NCBI RefSeq assembly: GCF_023051145.1
Contig: NZ_JALKFS010000005.1
Location: forward strand, 1,054,001-1,118,000
Length of the DNA: 64,000 nucleotides
Source: Williamsia sp. DF01-3
Lineage (GTDB): Bacteria > Actinomycetota > Actinomycetes > Mycobacteriales > Mycobacteriaceae
Direction of reading: 5' to 3'
Under the pieces are notes generated by a model that was given only the letters and a program-made list of their open reading frames with translations, made no database searches and was not told the origin of the DNA. Made by a program: the position numbers and the translations under genes. Shown one piece after another: positions 41,041-54,367 of this stretch (position 1 is the stretch's first letter; every line of letters starts with the position of its first letter).

Positions 41041-42909
41041 ATGACACGCCAACTGCTCCGGCTCGCCACCGCCGGTTCGGTGGACGACGGTAAGAGCACA
41101 TTGATCGGTCGGTTGCTCCACGACACCGACAGTCTGCCGCTCGATCACCTCGAATCGGTCACCGACACCGAAGGTGTTGCCGACCTCGCCGCCCTGTCCG
41201 ACGGTCTGCGGGCCGAACGCGAGCAGGGCATCACCATCGACGTGGCCTACCGCTTCTTCTCCACGGCCACACGCAATTTCATCCTCGCCGACACCCCCGG
41301 TCACGAGGCGTACACCCGCAACATGTTCACCGGTGCGTCCAATGCGCACGTGGCGGTGCTGCTGGTGGACGCCCGTGCGGGCGTGGTACGTCAGACCCGT
41401 CGCCACGCCCGGATCGCCACGTTACTCCGGGTGCCCCACCTGGTCGCGGCGGTCAACAAGATCGACCTGGTCGACTACAGCGAAGAGCGTTTCGCCGATG
41501 TCGAAGCCGAATTGCACGTGCTCGCACAACGTTTGGGTGTCCAGAACCTCACCGTTGTTCCTCTGGCCGCCAAGCTCGGCGACAACGTCGTGACCCGTTC
41601 GACCAACACACCCTGGTACACCGGTCCGACGTTGCTGGAGTTCCTCGAGGCCGTCGAGTTGAAGGCGCCGGCCGCCGAACCGACCGAGGTGCGTCTTGCG
41701 GTGCAGTGGGTGTCGCGGCCGGCCGCCGGCGAGCGTCGTCGCTACACGGGCCGGTTGTCTGCGGGCACCCTGCAGGTCGGTGATCCGGTCGTGGTGCTGC
41801 CGTCGGGTTCGAAGAGCAGCGTCACCGCACTCGACACCCTCGACGACGACCGCAGCGTGGCCGTCGCGCCGTTGTCGGTGTCGGTGGAACTGGCCGACGA
41901 GATCGACGTTGGCCGCGGCGACATGATCGTCAGTGGGTCACCGGATGCGCACCTACCGGTCGCCGCCCGTGAGCTCGACGTCACGGTCTGCTGGTTCTCG
42001 GAGACGCCGCTTCGTGCGGGGGACCGGATCGCGCTGAAGCAGGCGACGCGCACGGTGCGCGCCACGGTCCAGGAGCTGCACAGCCGACTGGATCCCGAAA
42101 CGCTGGGCGAGGATCCGCATCCCGTGGAACTCGCGCTGAACGACGTCGGCACGGTGACGTTGCGCACCAGTTCCATCGTGGTGGCCGATCCGTACGCGGA
42201 CAATCGCGATGTCGGCGCGTTCATCCTGATCGACGAGAACTCCAACGACACGGTGGGCGCCGGCACCATCACCGAGCCCCGGGAGGTCAAGCCGGGCGCC
42301 CGGACACGCAACGACATCAAGTGGCATCCGTCCTCCCTTGAACGCACCCATCGGTGGAGTGCGGTCGGTCAGCGGGGAGCGGTCATCTGGCTCACCGGCC
42401 TGCCGGCGTCGGGCAAGTCGACCGTCGCGGTCGCACTCGAGCGTGCACTGGTGGAGTCGGGTCGGGTGGCCTATCTGCTCGACGGCGACAATGTGCGCCA
42501 CGGGCTGTCGGACGACCTCGGGTTCTCGGCCGGGGACAGGGCCGAGAACATCCGCCGTGTCGGGCATCTGACCAGGCTCTTCGCCGATGCCGGGGTGGTC
42601 GCGATCGCATCGCTGGTGTCGCCGCTGCGCAGTGACCGGGAGATCCCCCGGGCACTGGCGGCTGCCGCTGACCTTCCGTTCATCGAAGTCCATGTGGCCA
42701 CGCCGCTGGCCGAGTGCGAGCGTCGCGACCCGAAGGGGCTCTACGCGAAGGCACGGGCGGGCGAACTCAAGGGGCTCACCGGGATCGACACGCCGTACGA
42801 GGCGCCGGAGAACCCGGACCTGGTGATCGATACGACGGGCGCCGACGCCGACGAACTGGTGCGGCAGATCCTGGAGATCCTCGCCGATCGCGAACACGCC
42901 AGCGTCTGA
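41041..42909 (+). CDS. cysNC: bifunctional sulfate adenylyltransferase GTPase subunit / APS kinase
   Basis: 622 residues. The GTPase half has AGSVDDGKSTLIGRLL near residue 10, ADTPGHEAYTRNM near 85 and NKIDLVDY near 140. EF-Tu-like domains extend to about 430. The APS-kinase half has its own P-loop, TGLPASGKSTVAVAL, near 452 and ends in the usual GLTGIDTPYEAPENPDLVIDT. It completes PAPS synthesis for the upstream sulfotransferase. It starts directly after the cysD stop. Confidence 0.96.
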   Translation: MTRQLLRLATAGSVDDGKSTLIGRLLHDTDSLPLDHLESVTDTEGVADLAALSDGLRAEREQGITIDVAYRFFSTATRNFILADTPGHEAYTRNMFTGASNAHVAVLLVDARAGVVRQTRRHARIATLLRVPHLVAAVNKIDLVDYSEERFADVEAELHVLAQRLGVQNLTVVPLAAKLGDNVVTRSTNTPWYTGPTLLEFLEAVELKAPAAEPTEVRLAVQWVSRPAAGERRRYTGRLSAGTLQVGDPVVVLPSGSKSSVTALDTLDDDRSVAVAPLSVSVELADEIDVGRGDMIVSGSPDAHLPVAARELDVTVCWFSETPLRAGDRIALKQATRTVRATVQELHSRLDPETLGEDPHPVELALNDVGTVTLRTSSIVVADPYADNRDVGAFILIDENSNDTVGAGTITEPREVKPGARTRNDIKWHPSSLERTHRWSAVGQRGAVIWLTGLPASGKSTVAVALERALVESGRVAYLLDGDNVRHGLSDDLGFSAGDRAENIRRVGHLTRLFADAGVVAIASLVSPLRSDREIPRALAAAADLPFIEVHVATPLAECERRDPKGLYAKARAGELKGLTGIDTPYEAPENPDLVIDTTGADADELVRQILEILADREHASV

Positions 42910-42942
42910 CCCCCGCCTGCGGGCGAGCTCAGGGTTTGGGGT

Positions 42943-43485
42943 TCAGGGCACCTCGTCGGTCTTCAGGAGACCGAAGACGACGAGGTCGTGCCTGCGACCG
43001 TTCTTTCCGGGCGCTGCCGATCGGAGAACACCTTCCTGGGTGAAACCGCACTTACGGGCTACGGCGCGTGACGCCTTGTTCTCCACATAGGCGTCCAGTT
43101 CCACCCGGACTGCCCCGATCTGCCAGGAGAACTCGATGAGCAGCCGGGTCGCCCTGGTGGCCACACCGGCGCCGCGTGCCCAGGGAGCCACCGCGTACCC
43201 GATCTCGGTCACCGCGTCGTCGTCCTTCGCCCGCAAACCGCACACACCGAGGAACGCGTCGTCGGGATCAACGATCGCGACGTCGAACCCCGGCCACACC
43301 TTGACCGACCGATCTTCGACGAAATCACGGGCGTCGGCCTCCGTGTACGGGCTCGGAACCACGGTGAACTCGGCCGTCGCATGGTCTTGGCTGGCCGCCA
43401 GTACGGCGCCGATGTCGTCGTGCACGAAGGGCCGGAGAGTGATCACCTGATCGGTCAGCGTGGGGATGTGCCGAGGCCAGTCCAT
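42943..43485 (-). CDS. GNAT family N-acetyltransferase (RimJ/RimL type)
   Basis: 180 residues. VITLRPFVHDDIGAVLAA opens the fold, and EIGYAVAPWARGAGVATRATRLL is the acetyl-CoA loop (motif A, RGxGVA). NKASRAVARKCGFTQEG is motif B. It likely acetylates an amine on a protein or small molecule. ATG at 43485; GTG at 43494 is possible. Confidence 0.88.
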   Translation of the reverse strand: MDWPRHIPTLTDQVITLRPFVHDDIGAVLAASQDHATAEFTVVPSPYTEADARDFVEDRSVKVWPGFDVAIVDPDDAFLGVCGLRAKDDDAVTEIGYAVAPWARGAGVATRATRLLIEFSWQIGAVRVELDAYVENKASRAVARKCGFTQEGVLRSAAPGKNGRRHDLVVFGLLKTDEVP

Positions 43486-43602
43486 GTGTTCCACGGTAGT
43501 GGTGAGTGGCGGGGGCGCGGCGCCTCACGCACCTCCACTAAGGTGCAGAAGCAACGTCCCCGGCCGTCTTGCCGGCCGCCCCAGCCAACGAAAAGGGAAT
43601 GC

Positions 43603-46562
<2,960 letters not shown>

Positions 46563-46599
46563 CTCTCGGGGCGGGCCCCTCGGTCACCGGTGGGCGAGG

Positions 46600-47631
<1,032 letters not shown>

Positions 47632-47687
47632 CTACCGATCGACAGCTCATCGGTTGGGCACAGTGCCTGGGGCCTAAGGTGTCACGT

Positions 47688-48562
47688 ATGCGCGGAATCA
47701 TCCTGGCGGGGGCACCGGAAGTCGGCTGCATCCCATCACGCAAGGTGTGAGCAAACAACTCGTCCCCGTTTACGACAAGCCGATGATCTACTACCCGCTG
47801 ACCACGTTGATGCTGGCGGGTATCCGCGAGATCCTGGTGATCACCACGCCGCACGACTCGTCTGCGTTTCAGAACCTCCTGGGGGACGGCAGTCAATTCG
47901 GGATCTCGATCACGTACAAGGTGCAGGAGAGTCCGGACGGATTGGCACAGGCGTTTGTTCTGGGTGCTGATCACATCGGGTCGGAGTCGGTGGCGCTGGT
48001 CCTGGGCGACAACATCTTCTACGGACCCGGGCTGGGCTCGCAGCTCAACCGGTTCCACGACATCGAGGGTGGCGCGGTGTTCGCCTACTGGGTCCGCAAT
48101 CCCGAGGCCTACGGGGTGGTGGATTTCAACAGCGATGGCAAGGCCATCGACCTGCAGGAAAAGCCCGAACATCCTCGGTCCAACTTCGCGATCCCGGGCC
48201 TGTACTTCTATGACAACAACGTCGTGGAGATCGCATCGGGGCTGCAGCCGAGTGCCCGTGGCGAGTACGAGATCACCGACGTCAACCGGGCGTACCTCGA
48301 CAAGGGCCTGCTGCACGTCGAGGTGCTGCCCCGGGGCACAGCGTGGCTCGACACCGGAACCTTCGACTCACTGCTGGATGCGGGCAACTTCGTCCGCACC
48401 GTCGAAGAACGTCAAGGCCTGAAAATCGCTGTGCCGGAAGAGGTTGCCTGGCGACGCGGCTTCATCGACGACGAGCAGTTGCGGGCCCGCGCCCAGACCT
48501 TGCTCAAGTCGGGATACGGGACCTACCTGATCGACCTCCTCGAACGCGGCAAGGAACTGTAG
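47688..48562 (+). pseudogene. rmlA: glucose-1-phosphate thymidylyltransferase, frameshifted near the N terminus
   Basis: The family start MRGIILAG is at 47688-47711, then a run of five G (47708-47712) puts the rest out of frame. With one more G it would continue [24 protein letters not shown], the nucleotide-binding loop. From 47747 the frame is open to 48562 and normal ([44 protein letters not shown]). As written the first 20 residues with the catalytic GGxGxRL loop are lost, so the product would be inactive. rmlA is usually essential in this group, so either a sequence error or a second copy elsewhere is expected. Confidence 0.85.
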
Positions 48563-48567
48563 AGAAC

Positions 48568-49185
48568 ATGCTGATCGAACCCCTGTCCATCGACGGCGCC
48601 TGGGAGATCACCCCGAAGAAGTTCGGCGACCCGCGTGGCCTTTTCATGGAGGCATTCCGCGGTGACCTGCTCGCGGAGGTGATCGGGCATCCCTTCGACC
48701 TCCAGCAGGCCAATCTCTCCGTGTCGGCCGCCGGCGTGCTGCGCGGGGTGCACTTCGCCGATGTGCCACCGGGACAGGCGAAGTACGTCAGCTGCCCCAG
48801 AGGTGCGATCTTCGACGTGGTGGTGGACATCCGCGTCGGGTCACCGACATTCGGTGCCTGGGACGGCGCACTGCTCGACGACGTCGACCGCAGAGCGCTC
48901 TACATCGGCGAGGGACTCGGGCACGCGTTTGTGGCGCTAGAGGACAACTCCGTTGTCACCTATCTGTGCTCGACCGGATACAACCCCGCCGGTGAACACG
49001 GCATCAACCCGTTGGACCCGGCCATCGGAATCGAGTTCCCCACCACGGCCCGCGACGGCTCGGATCTCACTTTCACCCTGTCGGACAAGGACACTGCCGC
49101 GCCGACGCTCGCCGAAGCCGAGGCGAGTGGCCTGCTTCCCGAGTACACCGACGTCATCGGCTACATCCGCAGTCTCACCACCTGA
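48568..49185 (+). CDS. rmlC: dTDP-4-dehydrorhamnose 3,5-epimerase
   Basis: 205-residue cupin enzyme. DPRGLFMEAFR opens the fold, and LRGVHFADVPPGQAKYVSCPRGAIFDVVVDIR contains the catalytic His. IGEGLGHAFVALEDNSVVTYLCS holds the second conserved His and Tyr region. Third step of dTDP-rhamnose synthesis. ATG at 48568, five bases after the rmlA stop, so one operon. Confidence 0.95.
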   Translation: MLIEPLSIDGAWEITPKKFGDPRGLFMEAFRGDLLAEVIGHPFDLQQANLSVSAAGVLRGVHFADVPPGQAKYVSCPRGAIFDVVVDIRVGSPTFGAWDGALLDDVDRRALYIGEGLGHAFVALEDNSVVTYLCSTGYNPAGEHGINPLDPAIGIEFPTTARDGSDLTFTLSDKDTAAPTLAEAEASGLLPEYTDVIGYIRSLTT

Positions 49186-49190
49186 GTGGT

Positions 49191-49805
49191 TCAGGAGAAG
49201 CCGGGACCGGGCAACGTGGTGATCGTCGAGCACATCTGGTCGACCAGCGTGCGGTCGTGACTGACCAAAGCCATGCCAACGCCTTCTGCGGCAATCGATC
49301 TCAACAGCGACGCCACGTCGGCGGCGGCGATGGGGTCGAGCATGGCGGTGGGCTCGTCGCAGAGGAGATACGTCGGCTCCTGGACAAGCACCCTGGCAAG
49401 GCAGGCGCGTTGAAGCTGGCCGTCGCTGACCTGTGATGGGAAGCGGCCCAACAGCTCGGAGTCCAGCCCGGTGCGTGCGGCGTAGCTTTCCGGGTCGACC
49501 GGACGCCGCATGATGTCGGCGGGTTCGCGAATGATCTGCGACAACGTCCATCGGGGATTGCAGACCAACCGCGGGTGCTGATCGATCATCGCGACCGATC
49601 CGCGAGGCGCGCGGGCTGACCCGCCGAACCGCACCACGCCTGCATCGGGCGGTCGGATGCCGGCGAGAACCTGCAGCAGCGTGGTCTTCCCGCTGCCCGA
49701 GCGACCGATGATCCCGCTGACACGGCCGGGCGCAACGTCGAAGTCGATGTCGCTCAACACCGTGGTGCCGCCGAACCGCACCCCGATGGCACGGGCGGTG
49801 ATCAT
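49191..49805 (-). CDS. ABC transporter ATPase (second, Dpp/Nik type)
   Basis: 204 residues. Walker A is GRSGSGKTTLLQ near residue 35, the signature is VSDGQLQRACLARVL and Walker B is YLLCDEPTAMLD. It is short for the family, without the C-terminal oligopeptide-transporter extension. It is coupled by ATGA to the preceding ATPase gene. Last gene of a five-gene operon (binding protein, two permeases, two ATPases). Confidence 0.88.
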   Translation of the reverse strand: MITARAIGVRFGGTTVLSDIDFDVAPGRVSGIIGRSGSGKTTLLQVLAGIRPPDAGVVRFGGSARAPRGSVAMIDQHPRLVCNPRWTLSQIIREPADIMRRPVDPESYAARTGLDSELLGRFPSQVSDGQLQRACLARVLVQEPTYLLCDEPTAMLDPIAAADVASLLRSIAAEGVGMALVSHDRTLVDQMCSTITTLPGPGFS

Positions 49806-50569
49806 CGGGGTACCCCCGTGAACAGTTTCTGCGTGCGTTCATCGGCTGCTTGCCGGACACGGTGTGGCGAGTTCTGCGCGACGATCCGTCCTCGCCGCAT
49901 CACGGCGAGGGAGTCGCAGACGCCCGACGCGATCATCGATGCGATGTCGTGGGTGATGACCAGGACGGCGGCTCCGTCATCGGCGATGCTGCGCAGCAAT
50001 GTCCACACCATCTCGGCGAGCTCGGTGTCGAGTGCGGATGTCGGCTCGTCGGCGAGCAGCACGGCCGGTCGGCCGGCGAGCGCAGCTGCAATCGCGGCGC
50101 GCTGCACCATCCCGCCCGACAATTGATGTGGGAACAGTTCGAGGGCGTCGTCGGGCAGCCCTGCCAGCGCAGCCAATTCGAGTGCACTGCGGTCACTGTC
50201 GAGTGCCTGGACCACTTCGGCAATCTGCGATCCGATGGTACGGACGGGGGTGAACGACGTCGCCGGAGACTGCGGGACCAGGCCGACGGCGTGTCCTCGG
50301 AGTTCCCGCCACGTCTTCTCGTCCGCGTCGGTCACCTCGTGGCCCGCCACGTGCAACCGTCCCCGAGTTGTGGACCCCGGTGGCAGCAGCCCGCACAGTG
50401 CAAGTACCACCAGCGATTTGCCGCATCCCGACTCGCCGACCAGGGCGGTCACCGCGCCGGCCGCGACGTCCAGGTCGACACCGTCGAGGCCGGTGACCGT
50501 CGCAGTCTCCCGCTCACGGGTTGCGATACGAACGCCGAATCCATCGAGGCGGGCAGCCATGTCGGTCAC
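49802..50569 (-). CDS. ABC transporter ATPase (first, Dpp/Nik type)
   Basis: 255 residues. Walker A is GESGCGKSLVVLAL, the Q-loop is GLVPQSPATSF, the signature is LSGGMVQRAAIAAAL and Walker B is VLLADEPTSALD. The GTG at 50569 overlaps the preceding permease stop. It powers the importer together with the next ATPase. Confidence 0.9.
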   Translation of the reverse strand: MTDMAARLDGFGVRIATRERETATVTGLDGVDLDVAAGAVTALVGESGCGKSLVVLALCGLLPPGSTTRGRLHVAGHEVTDADEKTWRELRGHAVGLVPQSPATSFTPVRTIGSQIAEVVQALDSDRSALELAALAGLPDDALELFPHQLSGGMVQRAAIAAALAGRPAVLLADEPTSALDTELAEMVWTLLRSIADDGAAVLVITHDIASMIASGVCDSLAVMRRGRIVAQNSPHRVRQAADERTQKLFTGVPR

Positions 50570-51392
50570 CACACCTGGCCTCCCGGTGGCTGGAGGCGTC
50601 GACGCAATCCGGAACCTCCGGCGGCGACCGCGAGGGCGGTGACAAGAAGTGCCGATGCGGGAACCACCAACGTCCACCACGCGCCCAGCATCACGTCACC
50701 GCGGGACTGGCCGAGCAGCGTGCCCAGGCTGGCGCGATCGGGCGAGAGTCCAACGCCGAGAAAGGAAAGCGTGGACTCGTGCCACACCGCATGGGGTAGC
50801 AACATCACCATTGCCACAGTGCTTGCCCGCCAACGGCGGGCAGGAGGTGGTGTCGTCCCACGAACCAGCGAGACGCCCCGGCGAGTCGAGCCGACCGTAC
50901 CCACCCTGCGTTGGCCCCCGACCGTAATTCCGCCCGGACCACCCGCGCGACCGCGGGCCAGTGGGTCAAGCCGATCGAGGCGATGATCGCCAGTGGTTCG
51001 CCGCGCCACATCGCGGCGATCACGATGCCGATCACCAGATGCGGCAAAGCATTCACCCCGTCGACCACGCGCATCACGACGGCATCGATCCAGCCGCCGG
51101 CCGCCACCGAGCCCACCCCGATCAGCACGCCGAGCCCGGTGGCCACCACCGCACACACCGCTGCCATCGTCAGCGAGATGCGCAGGCCCTCGGCTGTGCG
51201 GGTGAGCAGGTCGTATCCCGAATGGTCGGTACCGCCCAGATGGCCGATGCCCGGCGCCCGCAACGCCTCACCGAAGTCCGCGACCGTTGAACTGGAGAGC
51301 AGGGGAATCACCACGGCCGACGTCGCGATGAGGATCAGCAACAACCACGGCCACTGTCGGCGTAGCGGTGTCGCGTAGGAGGCCATGCTCAC
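50566..51392 (-). pseudogene. ABC permease (DppC/NikC type), frameshifted
   Basis: The first frame from GTG 51392 (or ATG 51386) gives the N-terminal helix and LRISLTMAAVCAVVATGLGVLIGVG, and the inner-membrane permease region GLTHWPAVARVVRAELRSG. It continues to RHHLLPAVGG. It then needs one more base near 50837-50841 to go on in the frame with TVAMVMLLPHAVWHE and LSFLGVGLSPDRASLG, which ends at 50566. A G added to a three-G run would restore it. As written the product stops early and lacks the last membrane helices. Confidence 0.78.
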
Positions 51393-52383
51393 GACGTCGC
51401 ACCGATCCGTGGGTCGATGGCCGCCGCCGCGGCATCTGACGCTGCCGAACCCAGCAACACAGCAAACGCCGCGCCGACCGTCAACGCCGCCAGCAGCGGA
51501 AAGTCCAGCGCCACCGCGGAGTCCACGAGCACCGACGCCAGCCCCGGCCAGCCGAAGACGGTTTCCACGATGGCGGCTCCGGCGATCACCTCCGGTAGCC
51601 GGGTGCCGAGTAGGGCCAGGGTAGGTGCCACGGATGTCGGCAGGATGTGGCCGCGCAGCAGTGCCCAGCCGTGCAGACCCCGAGCCCTCGCCGCGCGCAC
51701 CGCGTCCGATGACGATGCCGCGACCACGGCCGTTCGAGTGGTCAGCAGCAGCCATGGGATCTGCGAGATGGTGAGCGCCACAAAGGGAAGGAAGCCGTGG
51801 GTGAGGATTCCCCGGGCGGTGTACGGATCGCCGGGAGCGGCCGCCCCCGACGTGGGGAACCATCCCAACGACACCGCGACCACCGACACCAGTACCAGCG
51901 ACACCACAAAGGGGGTACCGCAGCCAACGCCGCAGACAACGCTGAGCACGTCTGGTCGAGTGGTCCGCCGCGGCGCATCCCGGCAAGAGTGCCCACCACG
52001 ATCCCTATCAGCGCGGAAGCAACCATCGCGGCGAGTGACAAGCCGACGGTGAACGGCAGTCGCTCGGTGAGAACGGTTGCCACCGGCAATGATTGGGTGG
52101 ACGACCATCCGAGGTTGCCCTGGCACAGCTCGGTGAACCATCGCCACCAGGCGGCGTACCAGGAGCCGTCGGTGTTGTATGCCTCACGCACTGCGGTCCG
52201 CTGCGACAGGGTGGCGGATTGATATCCATCACCGAGGTAGACGGTCAGAGGGTCCAGGGGCGAGAGCGACGCGATGAAGAAGATCGTCGCCGACACGGCC
52301 AGGGTGACGGGCAGAGCAACCACCGTCCGTACGCCCAGAAGCCGAACTGCGGGTACGAGTCTCGATCGGGTGACAGCATTCAT
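51389..52383 (-). pseudogene. ABC permease (DppB/NikB type), frameshifted
   Basis: From ATG 52383 (overlapping the binding-protein stop) the frame shows VALPVTLAVSATIFFIASLSPLDP and FTVGLSLAAMVASALIGIVVGTLAG. At five C on the coding strand (51911-51915) it changes frame. With six C it would read LAAVPPFVVSLVLVSVVAVS and continue through the EAA-like loop (AARARGLHGWALLRGHILP) to 51389. As written the protein ends in a wrong tail, so the transporter would be inactive unless this is a read error. Confidence 0.8.
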
Positions 52384-53966
52384 CGGGTCCACCCGGCGAC
52401 ATGCCACCAGGGGCCCCAGGAGACCCCGTGTGAATGTGGCTCGAGAATCGGTGCGGTCTGGTTCCAGCCGAGATCGCGGTAGGCGTAGGTGTGGTCGAGG
52501 AAGGCCAGGAACACATACGACGGCTCAGAGATGTACCGCTGCTGCACTTCTCGATATTTCGCGTCGGTGTCGGGCGACCGCCCGGCCGACCGCGCCTCGT
52601 CGAGCAATCGATCCACACCCGGGGGAGTGAGGTTGCCCGGGTTCGCGTACGGTGACGAGTCCGGAACCCGCGTGTGCAGCGTGTCGTACACCTGAGAGTC
52701 GATGCTGTAGGGGGTTTCGCCTCCGCCCAGGAGTACCGCCGCGGTGTCCAATCTGGTGTCGATCTCGTCCCAGCTCGTGCCTCGTGTTCGCACCTCGACG
52801 CCGAGCGGTGCCATTGCCGCGGCGAAAGCTGTCGAGAGATCACGGCGCAGGCTGTCCTGCGCGTTGTAGAGGAGATCGAAACGGGCTGTGCTGCCGTCTT
52901 TCTGCCGCACGCCGTCGGAGCCCATCCGCCAGCCCGCGCGGTCGAGCATGGCTGCGGCGCCGTCGACATCGTGGGGGAACTGAGCTCTGGGGTCGTAGGC
53001 GTCGCCGTACACCTCGGCGACGGGTGTGCTCGCAGGCCGACCGTGTCCTGCCAGTACGTCGTCGATCATGGTCTGCCGGTCGACGCCGACATTCATCGCA
53101 GTCCGCGCAACCGGGTCGGCGGTGAAAGAATTGTTGCGCGGCAGCGACACTCCGCGCCAGTCCGCCGATGCGACCCCGATGGTCGTGATTCCTTCGCGAC
53201 CGGCGACCGCACTGAGCAACCCGGGCGGCAGGCTTGCACCGTCGACCTCGCCGGCGACGATGCGCTGGGCGCGGGTGTTGTCGTCGGGAGTATGGGTGAA
53301 CACCAGCGAACGCACGTGTGGCCGAGGGCCCCAGTAGTCGTCGCGGGCGGTGAAGACGGCTTGGTCCGGGCGCAGGCTCGTCAGTTCGTAGGGGCCGGTA
53401 CCGACGGGTTCGGTGTTCAGCGCCCAGTCGGCAACGGGTGCCTGCTCGATCCGTTCCGACGGCGCGATTCCCAGCAGCAGCTGAGGTGATGGATCGGCGT
53501 CGTTGGCCACCGTGACGACCACGGCGTCGGCACCGTCGGCGCGGATGTCGGTGATCGGACGGAAGTGGGTGGCGATTTCAGAGGCGACCAGTGGGTTGGC
53601 CACCGCTTTGTACGTAGCGACGACATCGGCGGAGTCCAGCAACGATCCGTCGGAGAATGTGACGCCTGGCCGCAGCTGCACTCGCCATTGCCGCTCGCCG
53701 AGGGGCGCCGGCGCCGCGACCGCCAGTGCCGGAACCAGATCGGGCAGCGTGGTGTCGGTGTCGGACGCTGGGCGCAGCAGGCCGTCGTACAGCGGGGACA
53801 CACCGAGTTCGCCGTAGCCTGCGACGGGGTTGTATCCACCGAGTTCCTGGCTTTCGGCCAGCACGATGCGGTCTGAGCGATCTTCGCTCGGCGACCCACA
53901 TCCGGCCGCGACCGATGCCACGCAGGCGAGAGCCAGGAACAAAGGCATTCGACGAATGCGTGGCAC
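52380..53966 (-). CDS. ABC transporter substrate-binding lipoprotein (SBP family 5)
   Basis: 528 residues. An RIRR-rich n-region, a hydrophobic stretch and lipobox VAAGC (Cys near 23) mark a lipoprotein. RVQLRPGVTFSDGSLLDSADVV and EPVGTGPYEL are typical of SBP_bac_5 (peptide, nickel or metal-chelate binding). The C terminus carries His and Trp (EPHSHGVSWGPWWHVAGW). Together with the metal-sensor-like ArsR across the promoter, this points to a metal or metallophore (inference). GTG at 53966; ATG 53948 also possible. Confidence 0.88.
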   Translation of the reverse strand: MPRIRRMPLFLALACVASVAAGCGSPSEDRSDRIVLAESQELGGYNPVAGYGELGVSPLYDGLLRPASDTDTTLPDLVPALAVAAPAPLGERQWRVQLRPGVTFSDGSLLDSADVVATYKAVANPLVASEIATHFRPITDIRADGADAVVVTVANDADPSPQLLLGIAPSERIEQAPVADWALNTEPVGTGPYELTSLRPDQAVFTARDDYWGPRPHVRSLVFTHTPDDNTRAQRIVAGEVDGASLPPGLLSAVAGREGITTIGVASADWRGVSLPRNNSFTADPVARTAMNVGVDRQTMIDDVLAGHGRPASTPVAEVYGDAYDPRAQFPHDVDGAAAMLDRAGWRMGSDGVRQKDGSTARFDLLYNAQDSLRRDLSTAFAAAMAPLGVEVRTRGTSWDEIDTRLDTAAVLLGGGETPYSIDSQVYDTLHTRVPDSSPYANPGNLTPPGVDRLLDEARSAGRSPDTDAKYREVQQRYISEPSYVFLAFLDHTYAYRDLGWNQTAPILEPHSHGVSWGPWWHVAGWTR

Positions 53967-53989
53967 CGATCGACTCCCTCGCCCACGAC

Positions 53990-54009
53990 ATGTGTCTGCA
54001 CAGACACAT
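53990..54009. promoter_or_regulatory. candidate ArsR operator, perfect 9-2-9 palindrome
   Basis: ATGTGTCTG and CAGACACAT flank CA. It is 23 bases above the binding-protein start and 61 above the arsR ATG, so it can control both directions. ArsR/SmtB metal sensors bind 9-2-9-type or 12-2-12-type palindromes, so the match is strong. Confidence 0.7.
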
Positions 54010-54070
54010 TTACGTGCCGTAGCCTAACACCGACGAGACCGGGCAGCAGCACGAGAGCGTGGGGGCGGAC

Positions 54071-54367
54071 ATGGGCGACCACGAGCACACCGATATCGAC
54101 GGTTGGGCCAAACGCTTTGCGCTGCTGTCCGATTCCACGCGACTACGACTGATCACGCACATGCACGAACACCCGGACGCAACGGTCAGTGAACTCGCCG
54201 CGGCAGCCCGGATCACCGAGAACGCGGCCTCGCAGTCGTTGCGCGCCCTACGTGCACAGGGCTGGGTGACCACCACCAAAGCAGGTCGGACGGTGCATTA
54301 CCGTGTGGTCGCCGATGCCATCGTCCACCGGATCCTGCACGACGTGATGGGCGCGCACCACCACTAG
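54071..54367 (+). CDS. ArsR/SmtB family regulator, His-rich ends
   Basis: 98 residues. The winged helix is DATVSELAAAARITENAASQSLRALRAQGWVTTTKAGRTVHYRV. The N terminus (MGDHEHTD) and C terminus (VHRILHDVMGAHHH) are rich in His and Asp, and the last helix has the spacing of alpha-5 metal sites (Asp and His). This pattern is seen in Ni/Co or Zn sensors such as NmtR and Zur-like SmtB proteins. It is divergent from the transporter. ATG at 54071 with GGGGGCGG upstream. Confidence 0.88.
   Translation: MGDHEHTDIDGWAKRFALLSDSTRLRLITHMHEHPDATVSELAAAARITENAASQSLRALRAQGWVTTTKAGRTVHYRVVADAIVHRILHDVMGAHHH

Noticed and set aside
53967-54070. A small RNA in the arsR-transporter gap
   Set aside because: The only structure is the 9-2-9 palindrome, better explained as an operator.
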